Source: an uncultured Pelagibacteraceae bacterium (GTDB lineage: Bacteria; Pseudomonadota; Alphaproteobacteria; Pelagibacterales; Pelagibacteraceae). Taken from it: 64,000 bases of DNA. The notes under the pieces are model-generated. The model was not told the origin of the DNA, did not search any database, and saw nothing but the letters and a program-made list of their open reading frames with translations. The position numbers and the translations under genes were made by a program. The stretch's first letter is position 1. Every line of letters starts with the position of its first letter. Location of the stretch: contig CACASQ010000001.1 in assembly GCA_902535255.1 (NCBI GenBank), positions 62,001-126,000 of the forward strand, written 5' to 3'. This document shows positions 27,623-36,576 of the stretch, piece by piece.

Positions 27623-28431
27623 TGAATTTAATAAAATTAACTTTATTTATAAAAATTTTTTTACTAATTTTTTTTCCAGTAATTGCCATTGAATTTAAAG
27701 GTAAATTTGAGCAAGGTTCCTTTATTTTAGGGAAAACAGAACCAGATGCAAAAATATATATTGATAATAAGAAGATAAGAGTATCTAAGGATGGTTATTT
27801 TGCCTTCGGATTAGATAGAGACAGAAAAAATGACGTTCAGATTAAACAAGTTTTAAAAGGAAAATCTGAGGTGTATGTTAAAAAAATTTTAAAAAGAGAG
27901 TATAAAATTCAAAGAATAGACGGCCTCCCACCTAAACAAGTAACGCCACCTCCGGAGGTTTTTGACCGTATTAAAAAAGATAATATTCTTATTGGTAAAG
28001 CGAGATCTATTGATACTAATTATGATTTTTTTAAAGATAAATTTATTTACCCACTAGAAAATTATATAGTAACTGGTGTTTATGGTAGCCAAAGAATATT
28101 AAATGGCAAACCTAGAAGACCTCACTATGGAATAGATTTTCATGCTTCAGAGGGAACACCAGTTAAAGCTATGATGAGTGGAGAAGTAACACTCGCAGAA
28201 AGAGACATGTATTTTACTGGAGGAACATTAATATTTGATCATGGCCATGGAATTAGTACTTTATTTATGCATATGAAAGATATCAATGTTAAGGTCGGCC
28301 AGAAAGTAAAGAAGGGCGAGGTAGTTGGAACTTTAGGACAAAGTGGTAGAGCAACAGGACCACATTTAGATATAAGATTGAATTGGTTTGGAGTAAAACT
28401 TGATCCAGTCACAATTTTGAACTTAAACTAA
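27622..28431 (+). CDS. M23 family metallopeptidase
   Basis: HYGIDFHASEGTPVKAMMSGEVTLAERDMYFTGGTLIFDHGHGISTLFMHM; GRATGPHLDIRL. Confidence 0.92.
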   Translation: MNLIKLTLFIKIFLLIFFPVIAIEFKGKFEQGSFILGKTEPDAKIYIDNKKIRVSKDGYFAFGLDRDRKNDVQIKQVLKGKSEVYVKKILKREYKIQRIDGLPPKQVTPPPEVFDRIKKDNILIGKARSIDTNYDFFKDKFIYPLENYIVTGVYGSQRILNGKPRRPHYGIDFHASEGTPVKAMMSGEVTLAERDMYFTGGTLIFDHGHGISTLFMHMKDINVKVGQKVKKGEVVGTLGQSGRATGPHLDIRLNWFGVKLDPVTILNLN

Positions 28432-30263
28432 TCTAATTCAAACTTTTCTTTGTAATCTTGTCTTAATGATTGATCTTGTTGATTTTTAAATAAAATAAAA
28501 TTTTCAATAACCAAAATATCTAAATTTGTACCCATAAAGCAATTAAAAGCGTCTTCTATAGAGCAAACAATCGGTTCGCCTCTAACATTAAAAGATGTAT
28601 TTACAAGAACAGGGCATCCAGTGATTTTTTTAAATTCATTTATCAAATTATAATATTTTAAATTTGTTTCCTTGTGAACAGTCTGTACTCTAGCTGAATA
28701 GTCGACATGTGTAATTGCTGGTATAACTGATCTTTTGACATTTAATTTGTCTATTCCGAATAATTTATCATCTTTCTCGGTCATTAAAATTTGTTTGCTT
28801 TTCTTAACTTCAGATACTAATAGCATGTATGGACTATCATCATTCATTTCAAACCAGTCGTTAACATCCTCTCTTAAAACTGATGGAGCAAACGGTCTAA
28901 AGCTTTCTCTAAATTTTATTTTTAAATTAAGTTCTTTTTGCATTTTTTCTGACCTTGGGTCAGCTAAAATTGATCTTCCGCCTAAAGCTCTTGGACCAAA
29001 TTCCATTCTTCCCTGAAACCAGCCCACAGTTTTATTATTAGATAACTCCTTTGCAATAATTGATGAAATTTCGTCTGTTTTTTTTTTAACAAAATTTCCT
29101 TTGAGATCGTTTAGTTTTTTTTCAATTGTATTATCATCAAATTTTGGACCTAAGTAAGCACCTTTCATTCGATCTTTATATACATTTCTTTGATTTTTAA
29201 GTTCATGGTGCCAATACGCTAATGCAGCTCCAAGAGAGCCTCCCGCGTCACCTGCTGCTGGTTGTATCCAAATATTTTCAAATATATTTTCCTTTAAAAT
29301 TTTGCCATTCGCTACACAATTAAGTGCAACTCCCCCAGCTAGACATAAATTTTTAATTTTATATTCTTTAGCAATATTCTTTGTAAGTCTTAAGATAATC
29401 TCTTCGGTTACAGATTGTATAGAAGCTGCGATATCCATATGAAAATCTTTTAACAAATCTTTTTTAGGATCTCTTACTGGTTCTCCAAAAAGATTAGAAA
29501 ATTTCTTGTTAGTCATAGTTAGCCCAGTTGCATAGTTGAAATAATCCATATTTAACTTGAATGATCCATCTTCTTTAAGATCTATTAATTCTTTAATAAT
29601 TAAATCTTTATATTTTGGCTTTCCGTATGGTGCTAATCCCATAACTTTATATTCACCACTATTAACTTTAAATCCTGTATAATAAGTGAAAGCAGAATAA
29701 AGTAGTCCTAATGAATGAGGAAAATGAATTTCTTTTAACATTTCTAATTTATTATTTTTACCTATAGCTACGGTTGTGGTTGCCCATTCACCTACACCAT
29801 CTAATGTTAATACAACAGCCTCTTTAAATGGTGACGGGTAAAATGCACTAGCTGCATGACTATAATGGTGTTCCGAAAACTTAATTTTTGTAATATCGTT
29901 GAAATTCTCATCATGTTGTTTCAAATTTTCAAATAAAAATTTCTTTTGAAATAATTTTTCTCTTAACCATAAAGGCATAGATAAACTGAAAGATTTAAAT
30001 CCCTTAGGTGCAAATGCCATATAGGTTTCTAGTAATCTTTCAAATTTTAAAAATGGTTTTTCAAAAAAAACTATATGATCAATCTCACTAAGCTTTAGCT
30101 TACCCTCTGACAATACATAATTAACTGCATTCATAGGATATCTTGAGTCGTGCTTTTTTCTTGAGAATCTTTCTTCTTGAGCTGCAGCTATTATTTCTCC
30201 ATCTTCAATCAAAGCTGCTGCACTGTCATGGTAAAACGCTGATATTCCTAAAATAGATGTCAC
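28428..30263 (-). CDS. carbamoyltransferase (NodU/CmcH family), GTG start
   Basis: ILGISAFYHDSAAALIEDGEIIAAAQEERFSRKKHD; WFQGRMEFGPRALGGRSILADPR; LVNTSFNVRGEPIV. Confidence 0.95.
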   Translation of the reverse strand: MTSILGISAFYHDSAAALIEDGEIIAAAQEERFSRKKHDSRYPMNAVNYVLSEGKLKLSEIDHIVFFEKPFLKFERLLETYMAFAPKGFKSFSLSMPLWLREKLFQKKFLFENLKQHDENFNDITKIKFSEHHYSHAASAFYPSPFKEAVVLTLDGVGEWATTTVAIGKNNKLEMLKEIHFPHSLGLLYSAFTYYTGFKVNSGEYKVMGLAPYGKPKYKDLIIKELIDLKEDGSFKLNMDYFNYATGLTMTNKKFSNLFGEPVRDPKKDLLKDFHMDIAASIQSVTEEIILRLTKNIAKEYKIKNLCLAGGVALNCVANGKILKENIFENIWIQPAAGDAGGSLGAALAYWHHELKNQRNVYKDRMKGAYLGPKFDDNTIEKKLNDLKGNFVKKKTDEISSIIAKELSNNKTVGWFQGRMEFGPRALGGRSILADPRSEKMQKELNLKIKFRESFRPFAPSVLREDVNDWFEMNDDSPYMLLVSEVKKSKQILMTEKDDKLFGIDKLNVKRSVIPAITHVDYSARVQTVHKETNLKYYNLINEFKKITGCPVLVNTSFNVRGEPIVCSIEDAFNCFMGTNLDILVIENFILFKNQQDQSLRQDYKEKFELD

Positions 30264-30416
30264 TTAAAATATTGTGTAAATAAATGGAGCTACTGCTGAT
30301 CCTTGGCTCAATACAATTAAAACGCCAAATAATGCTAGAACAATTATAATTGGTAGTAACCAATATTTTTTTCTTTCATTTAAAAATTCACAGAATTCTT
30401 TTAAAAAATCAATCAT
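30264..30416 (-). CDS. DUF5989-like 50-aa membrane protein (SxtK-like)
   Basis: MIDFLKEFCEFLNERKKYWLLPIIIVLALFGVLIVLSQGSAVAPFIYTIF*; not in the ORF list (<60 aa); between carbamoyltransferase and SxtJ-like gene, TAATG overlap with the latter. Confidence 0.8.
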   Translation of the reverse strand: MIDFLKEFCEFLNERKKYWLLPIIIVLALFGVLIVLSQGSAVAPFIYTIF

Positions 30417-30796
30417 TAAAATTGTTTATCCATAGATCCTAAATTTTTTTTTCTTTTAATCCAGTAGCTATTTATATCATTGCTAAATTTCATTCCTATT
30501 AAATCTTTACCAAATAATCTTACAAGCAAACTTATTGGTGTTAATATTATAAAATAAACTATTGCCATCACCACAGGTGCAACAATTCTTCCTAGTATTT
30601 CGCCCAACTTTATCCATGCTTTATTTAAAGGTGATAAAATTTTGGAATTTAATATTCCTAATACAAAGAAAATTAAAGCAATGGAAATTAAATATAGATT
30701 AACTTCACCTTGTTTTGTCAATGGCCAAAATGCAATGACCAAAAAAACTACAAAAAATAGTAATCCAAAACTTCTATTTGATGATCTTTTGTGCAT
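30416..30796 (-). CDS. SxtJ-like membrane protein
   Basis: 126 aa; RSFGLLFFVVFLVIAFWPL; ILSPLNKAWIKLGEILGRIVAPVVMAIVYFIILTPISLLVRLFGKD. Confidence 0.8.
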   Translation of the reverse strand: MHKRSSNRSFGLLFFVVFLVIAFWPLTKQGEVNLYLISIALIFFVLGILNSKILSPLNKAWIKLGEILGRIVAPVVMAIVYFIILTPISLLVRLFGKDLIGMKFSNDINSYWIKRKKNLGSMDKQF

Positions 30797-30881
30797 AATT
30801 TAACAATTAGTTATATAATTCAAGCTTCATATCATTTTAATTGGTTTTATGTAAAGTATAATCAGAATACTATAATTACTT

Positions 30882-31637
30882 ATGGAATTTTTAGAAACTA
30901 TTAATTTAACTATAGGAAATTTTATATTTTTTTGTGCAGTAATACTACTCGCTTCATTTGTCAGAGGTTTTAGTGGGTTTGGATTTTCTGCATCAAGTAT
31001 CTCTTTGTTATCTTTTATTCTTCCTCCAGTAGAAATTGTTCCTATTATTCTTTTGTTGGAGGTGATAGCAAGTTTTTTTATGATACCAAGTATATGGGGT
31101 AAAATTAATTGGAAATTTGTTGTATATTTACTTTTTGGAGTAGCTTTAGGAACCCCCATAGGAGTAAAATTACTTTCTATCTTAAAGCCTAAATTAATGC
31201 ACATGATTATTTCTATAACAGTAATTTTTTTTGCTGTATTGCTGCTCAAAGGTTATAAAAATAAAAACCTAAATCACAACTTATCTAAATTTTTTGTAGG
31301 AACAGTCGCAGGAACAGCAAATGGTTTTGGAACTTTAGCTGGTTTGCCAATAGCTTTATATTTTTTAGTGATCGCAGTAGAACCGGCAGTTATCAGGGCA
31401 TCAATTGCTGCTTTATTTTTTTTTACTGATTCATATGCATTAATTTTAACTTACTTTAGCGGTCTTCTAGATTTGTCATTTATATTTAGGACTCTACCTG
31501 TGATTTTAATAGTTCCGATTGGTGTTTTTATGGGTACAAAACTTTTTAAAGGTAGTACTAAAGAAAGTTATAAGAAATATGTTCTATATTTTTTAATTGT
31601 TATTTCTTTTTTCGGATTAATAAAATCTCTAATCTAA
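30882..31637 (+). CDS. sulfite exporter TauE/SafE family protein
   Basis: FVRGFSGFGFSASSISLLSFILPPVEIVPIILLLEV; GTPIGVKLL. Confidence 0.85.
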   Translation: MEFLETINLTIGNFIFFCAVILLASFVRGFSGFGFSASSISLLSFILPPVEIVPIILLLEVIASFFMIPSIWGKINWKFVVYLLFGVALGTPIGVKLLSILKPKLMHMIISITVIFFAVLLLKGYKNKNLNHNLSKFFVGTVAGTANGFGTLAGLPIALYFLVIAVEPAVIRASIAALFFFTDSYALILTYFSGLLDLSFIFRTLPVILIVPIGVFMGTKLFKGSTKESYKKYVLYFLIVISFFGLIKSLI

Positions 31638-32761
31638 ATTTTTTTAATTAAGATTTTATTTCTATATTTACTCAATAATTGTCTTAGACCAGCGCTAATC
31701 ACTCCCAATACGATAGCTAAAATTATAGCAAAAGATCCATATAAAAGTGAACTTTTTTCAGATAGTTTAATTATATATTGAGAAAAACTATTTAAATTAT
31801 TTATATCAATAGTTTCTTGAATAATTGTTGGTTTTGAACCCTCAAAGAAAAAAGTATCGTATGCAATAGCTATAGCCACACAACACAAAAGCATAGCGAA
31901 TAAAGTTTTTAAATGCGAACTATCTAAATACTGACCGATTTTTTGCCCAACTTGAACTCCAATTATTGAGCCAATAATTAAGTTTATGGCTAAAACTAAA
32001 TCGATAGAGCTATAATTAAATGCATGAAGCACAGTTACTATTGCGCTAATAAATACTGTCACAAATAAAGAGGTGCCTGGAATTAATTTCACTGGCATAC
32101 CAATCAGATAGATCATTGCTGGAACCATTAAGAAAGCACCACCAACTCCAATGAGAGCAGCTACAAAACCTGTAAAAACACCAAGAATAATTGGAGTAAA
32201 CACACTCTCGTACAATCTAGATTTTGGAAAACGAACTTTAAAGGGCAATCCATGTATCCAATAGTGACTGTGAAGTTTTTGTTTAAAATTTATTTTTTTT
32301 CTCTCTCTATCTATCTCTGCAACACCTTGAATTAACATTAAGGTTCCAATTATTGCTAAGAGATACATGTAAGATAAAGAAATTATTAAACTTAATTTTC
32401 CTATTTCGTTAAAAAAGTTAAAAGCTGTCATACCCAATGTAGTACCTACAACCCCGCCAATAATAATCATTGAACCCATTTTATAATCTAAAGTATTTTT
32501 GAACCAATGCGTTAATGAACCTGATACAGAGGTTGATAAAATATTTGTAATTTCATTAGGCACAGCATAAACAGGTGGAATGCCTAAAAAAATTAAAAAA
32601 GGTGTCATTAAAAATCCCCCTCCAACTCCAAATAGGCCAGATAAAACACCCACACCGAAACTTAAAAATAATATAAAGATTATATCTATTTTAACTTGAA
32701 CAATTGGTAGAAAAATTTCCATACCTAAAACATAGGTATTCCCCTTAAAGATGTTTGTCAA
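31634..32761 (-). CDS. sulfite exporter TauE/SafE family protein
   Basis: GVGVLSGLFGVGGGFLMTPFLIFLGIPP; GFVAALIGVGGAFLMVPAMIYLIGMP. Confidence 0.88.
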   Translation of the reverse strand: MTNIFKGNTYVLGMEIFLPIVQVKIDIIFILFLSFGVGVLSGLFGVGGGFLMTPFLIFLGIPPVYAVPNEITNILSTSVSGSLTHWFKNTLDYKMGSMIIIGGVVGTTLGMTAFNFFNEIGKLSLIISLSYMYLLAIIGTLMLIQGVAEIDRERKKINFKQKLHSHYWIHGLPFKVRFPKSRLYESVFTPIILGVFTGFVAALIGVGGAFLMVPAMIYLIGMPVKLIPGTSLFVTVFISAIVTVLHAFNYSSIDLVLAINLIIGSIIGVQVGQKIGQYLDSSHLKTLFAMLLCCVAIAIAYDTFFFEGSKPTIIQETIDINNLNSFSQYIIKLSEKSSLLYGSFAIILAIVLGVISAGLRQLLSKYRNKILIKKI

Positions 32762-32773
32762 ACTAGAAAGAAG

Positions 32774-33154
32774 CTATTTGATTTTTCCCTCTTTTCTCAA
32801 CTGTTCTCTAATTTTAGTTGCTGATATTTGTTGAGTTTTTTCGTCTAAAACAATTTCTTCAATCTTATAGCCTACACCCCTGCCATAACAAATATTTGTA
32901 ATATTTGGGACTAGAGTGACTTTTATTCGGTTCTTGTAGTCTTTTAAAGCTTCAATTATATTTGATTTTACTGTTTCAAAATCAAATGGGTTGTCTTCTA
33001 CTCCTTGAACGTCCCTAACCATAATATTTACTTGCCCAGTTTTTTTTATAATTTCTTCAAAAAGCTTTTGGTGTCCTGCGTGCCAAGGTTGCCATCTACC
33101 TAACATTTGAGCGGTAGGTTTTTTATTATCCCAGACGTGATTATCGTTTTTCAT
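32774..33154 (-). CDS. small nucleotidyltransferase/cytidylyltransferase-like protein
   Basis: LGRWQPWHAGHQKLFEE (HxGH) and ISATKIREQLRKEGK (ISxTxIR). Confidence 0.7.
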   Translation of the reverse strand: MKNDNHVWDNKKPTAQMLGRWQPWHAGHQKLFEEIIKKTGQVNIMVRDVQGVEDNPFDFETVKSNIIEALKDYKNRIKVTLVPNITNICYGRGVGYKIEEIVLDEKTQQISATKIREQLRKEGKIK

Positions 33155-33177
33155 TAAATTATTAAGCTATTTGAGCT

Positions 33178-33849
33178 TTAAGCTGCAATCGTTTGCAGTT
33201 TATGCTTAGAGGTCATTCCACTTAAAAAATTCCAAAGATATCTTGCTGTCAATAAAGATGCAGTTTCAGCTTTCTCCTGCTCCTCCTTTGATAATCCATC
33301 TAATAACTTTTCACATTCTGCTCGATGAATTACATCTGCTGATTTATGGGCTTCAAAGAATTCAAGTCCTTCTTTAGAGCTAACTCCATAGAATTTTTTC
33401 AATCCTTGTATTTTTGTTTCAGCAATTTCGGGTATTTGTCTTTCGTAAGTATATAATGAAGCTAGACCTTCAGCATATGACTTTCTTGCTTGAGCAAAAA
33501 AATTATCTATCATATCTTTTGTGAACCAATCAAGTTTTACTTTTTCAATTTCTTTTTCTTCCGCTCCCAGCGCTTTAGCAAAATTTTTCCATAGTTTAGG
33601 GTGATCCCCATCTTTATTTTCTTCATCTTGTAAATTTTCTAAAAGAATTCTTCTTTTTTCAATATCTTCACAAATAGAATGCGTAGCGCTAATATATCTT
33701 GGAAAGGCTTTTACGTGCTGATAATACTGCTCAGCATAATCTTTTATAATCTCTCTATTTAATTTTCCCTCGTTCCAATAAATTTGATAAAATGGATGCT
33801 TTAATAAGTGAAACTTGTCTAATTTTGCTCCTAATTCTTTTGAAAACAT
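33178..33849 (-). CDS. CADD/PqqC-like iron-dependent oxygenase family protein
   Basis: HPFYQIYWNEGKL; DYAEQYYQHVKAFPRYISA; LQDEENKDGDHPKLW; YTYERQIPEIAETK; FEAHKSADVIHRAE (heme-oxygenase-like ligand pattern). Confidence 0.8.
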   Translation of the reverse strand: MFSKELGAKLDKFHLLKHPFYQIYWNEGKLNREIIKDYAEQYYQHVKAFPRYISATHSICEDIEKRRILLENLQDEENKDGDHPKLWKNFAKALGAEEKEIEKVKLDWFTKDMIDNFFAQARKSYAEGLASLYTYERQIPEIAETKIQGLKKFYGVSSKEGLEFFEAHKSADVIHRAECEKLLDGLSKEEQEKAETASLLTARYLWNFLSGMTSKHKLQTIAA

Positions 33850-33989
33850 TTTTTCTCCTTTTGTTTATTAGAAGATAACTAAATTTATAAAGTATTTAAA
33901 TAAAAAGTTATCCACAATTTTGAGTTGTAAATAAATGATGTTCACGTTTTGATTCACTTTTGATTCACTTAGGGACTCAATTTACAACC

Positions 33990-35213
33990 CTAGATAGTTT
34001 TGTCCACAGTTGCTAAAGGTTTTTCATCTATTGGAAGGTGAAGAGCTGTGGCAACAAATGATAAAACTATCGCTAGATACCAAGCATAATCAAAACTTCC
34101 AAATTGATCATAAAAATAACCTCCAAGGTAAGCACCCAGAAATGATCCAAATTGATGATTAAGGAATACAATACCAAAAAGAAGAGTTAGATTTTTTGTC
34201 CCAAAAATTTGAGCAACGATACCGTTAGTAGCTGGTACAGTAGCGAGCCATAATAAACCGAAAGATGTACCAAACAACACAGCAGACAAATTTGATGCTG
34301 GTAAAAAAATAAATAGAATTAATGCTATCCCTCTCAAGAAATAAAGCCCACTTAAAAGTATCTTTTTACTATATTTATCTCCTAAATAACCCATTACTAA
34401 TGTACCAATAATATTAAAAAAACCAATTAATGCTAGAATAGCCATTCCTGTCCAATCTGCTAACCCTTTATCTTGAACATATCTTGGGACATGAGTAGCT
34501 ATTAAAGTAATTTGAAATCCACAAACAAAAAATCCTAAAACTAATAATCTAAATCCTTTATGGGCGAAAGACTCTTTTAAAACTTCTTTTAAGCTTCGAT
34601 TATCAATGTTGGTATCTAGATTTGACACTTGAATTTTTGGAAGTTTTACAAAAAACCCAGGTATACACATAAGAAATAAAATAATTGAAAAAATAATAAA
34701 AGACATTTGCCAGGTAGAAACATTTTTAACAATATTTGCGAGAATAGGAAAAATAAACATTCCTAAACCTCCACAAGCTGTAACAATACCTGCTGCTTTA
34801 CTTCTATTTTCATTTGGAAAATGTTTTGAAATCATTGGGGTGAGAATGGTTCCAGCAGCTCCTGCTAAACCCAAACCAACAAGTAATCCTAAATTAATTT
34901 GTAACCACATGCCTGAAATGAAGTTATTTCCCATTAGTAGCATTGATATCGAATAGAAAATTAAAGCAGGAACGATTACAACATATCCACCTAGTCTGTC
35001 AGAAATTCTTCCAAAAATTGGAGTAAAAATTCCCCAAAAAATTGCGTGAACTGCAATCGCTAATCCAAACTCTGTATTTGATGTTCCTCCAGTTGTTTCA
35101 AATTCACTTGAGTAAAGTCCAAATGTTTGTCTGACACCCATAGTTACGCAGACAACGAAACATGCTGCTATTAAAGCATAGAATGCAGTTTTATTAGGAA
35201 AAAAATTTTTCAT
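33990..35213 (-). CDS. MFS transporter
   Basis: 12 hydrophobic segments; GVRQTFGLYSSEF; GRISDRLGGYVVI; GYLGDKYSKK. Confidence 0.88.
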   Translation of the reverse strand: MKNFFPNKTAFYALIAACFVVCVTMGVRQTFGLYSSEFETTGGTSNTEFGLAIAVHAIFWGIFTPIFGRISDRLGGYVVIVPALIFYSISMLLMGNNFISGMWLQINLGLLVGLGLAGAAGTILTPMISKHFPNENRSKAAGIVTACGGLGMFIFPILANIVKNVSTWQMSFIIFSIILFLMCIPGFFVKLPKIQVSNLDTNIDNRSLKEVLKESFAHKGFRLLVLGFFVCGFQITLIATHVPRYVQDKGLADWTGMAILALIGFFNIIGTLVMGYLGDKYSKKILLSGLYFLRGIALILFIFLPASNLSAVLFGTSFGLLWLATVPATNGIVAQIFGTKNLTLLFGIVFLNHQFGSFLGAYLGGYFYDQFGSFDYAWYLAIVLSFVATALHLPIDEKPLATVDKTI

Positions 35214-36409
35214 TACTTGATTTTTTTTAAACCATTTTTAAGATCATTAATTAAATCTTTCGGATCTTCTAAACCAATATGTAATCTTACAATAAATTCG
35301 TCCTTATTAAATCGGTAAAATTGACGTCCCTTTAAATATTCATCCTTTTTATTATTTTTTAAATCTTGAAGTATAGCTAAACTTTCAAAACCACCCCAGC
35401 TATATCCTATACCAAATAATTCTAAAGAGTTAACAAATTGTATTACAGAGGATTTCTTTTTGCTTTTAATAACGATTGAAAGTAAACCAGTTGCTCCAGA
35501 GTAATATTTTTTCCAAAGTTTATAATTTTTTGAAGAGGGATTGTGAGGGTAAAGAATTTCTTTTATTTTCTTTTGTCTTTTTAAAAAAGCGATAATAGTT
35601 TTTGTATTCTCACTATGTTGTTTTAATCTTGTATCTAAAGTTCTTAAACCTCTAATGATCAAATAAGCCTCATCAGCTGACATTCTGTAGCCCGACAATT
35701 TATAAAAGAACATAATCTTTTTAAAAACTTTTTTATTTACAGCCAGAGAGCCACCCATAGCATCCGAATGTCCTGAAAAATATTTTGTAGCAGAGCAAAA
35801 AGACATATCGAAACCTAATTTTAATGGCTTTAAATAAAGTGGTGTTCCCCATGTATTATCTAACAAAGTAAAAATTTTTCTTTTTTTAGCCAATTGAATT
35901 ATTTTTGATAAATCTTGAAATTCAAAAGTATTGCTACCAGGATTTTCAACCAAAATCATCTTGGTTTTTTTTGAAATTTTAGATTTTAAATCCTCAAATG
36001 AATCTGGATTATAAAACTTTGCATTAACATTAAACTCTTTCATAAGTTCTTGAGAAATTTCTTTGGTTGGTCCATAAACATTATCTGAAACTATAATTTC
36101 GTCCCCAGGTCTACATAAAGACATCAAAGCTAAAGCTATCCCACCAAAACCTGTTCCCGTTAAAAAAACATGATGAGCATGCTCTAATTCTTTTAAAATA
36201 TTCTCTAGTTCTATTGTTGTTGTACTGCCATATCTTCCGTACGTATAATGAGTAATTTTTTTATGTTTTTTGATTTTTAGCTCATGCTGATACATTTCTT
36301 GCATTGATTTAAATAAAATAGTGGATGCTCTAGTAACAGGAGGATTAGCAGATCGATTTACGTTATCTTTAGTTGGGTGTTTTAAAAATGTGCTAGTAGA
36401 CTTTTTCAT
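35213..36409 (-). CDS. Cys/Met-metabolism PLP enzyme (cystathionine beta-lyase-like)
   Basis: YGRYGSTTTIELENILKELEHAHHVFLTGTGFGGIALALMSL; LVENPGSNTFEFQDL; SFCSATKYFSGHSDAMGG. Start taken at MKKSTSTFLKHPTKDN. Confidence 0.9.
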   Translation of the reverse strand: MKKSTSTFLKHPTKDNVNRSANPPVTRASTILFKSMQEMYQHELKIKKHKKITHYTYGRYGSTTTIELENILKELEHAHHVFLTGTGFGGIALALMSLCRPGDEIIVSDNVYGPTKEISQELMKEFNVNAKFYNPDSFEDLKSKISKKTKMILVENPGSNTFEFQDLSKIIQLAKKRKIFTLLDNTWGTPLYLKPLKLGFDMSFCSATKYFSGHSDAMGGSLAVNKKVFKKIMFFYKLSGYRMSADEAYLIIRGLRTLDTRLKQHSENTKTIIAFLKRQKKIKEILYPHNPSSKNYKLWKKYYSGATGLLSIVIKSKKKSSVIQFVNSLELFGIGYSWGGFESLAILQDLKNNKKDEYLKGRQFYRFNKDEFIVRLHIGLEDPKDLINDLKNGLKKIK

Positions 36410-36475
36410 AAAATAAGTATAATTGAACTTTATATACAACTTAACTAATTAAGATATAAAAAAGGAGGCAAAAAT

Positions 36476-36559
36476 ATGGGTTATCCAAAAAAGCACCGTG
36501 GCAGAAGAAAAATTGGCTCGAAAAAAAGAAGAGCTAGAAAAAGAAATAAAAAAAAATAA
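36476..36559 (+). CDS. 27-aa highly basic microprotein (ribosome-associated-like?)
   Basis: MGYPKKHRGRRKIGSKKRRARKRNKKK*, preceded by AAAGGAGG at SD spacing; not in ORF list. Confidence 0.65.
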   Translation: MGYPKKHRGRRKIGSKKRRARKRNKKK

Positions 36560-36576
36560 TCAAAAAATAAATAATT

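Noticed and set aside
28428-30796. Saxitoxin biosynthesis locus
   Set aside because: Only the I/J/K-like trio is present; no sxtA/G/B-type genes nearby, so toxin synthesis is not supported.
33178-33849. pqqC (PQQ biosynthesis)
   Set aside because: Motifs fit the CADD-like branch better and no pqqA/B/D/E is visible in the window.
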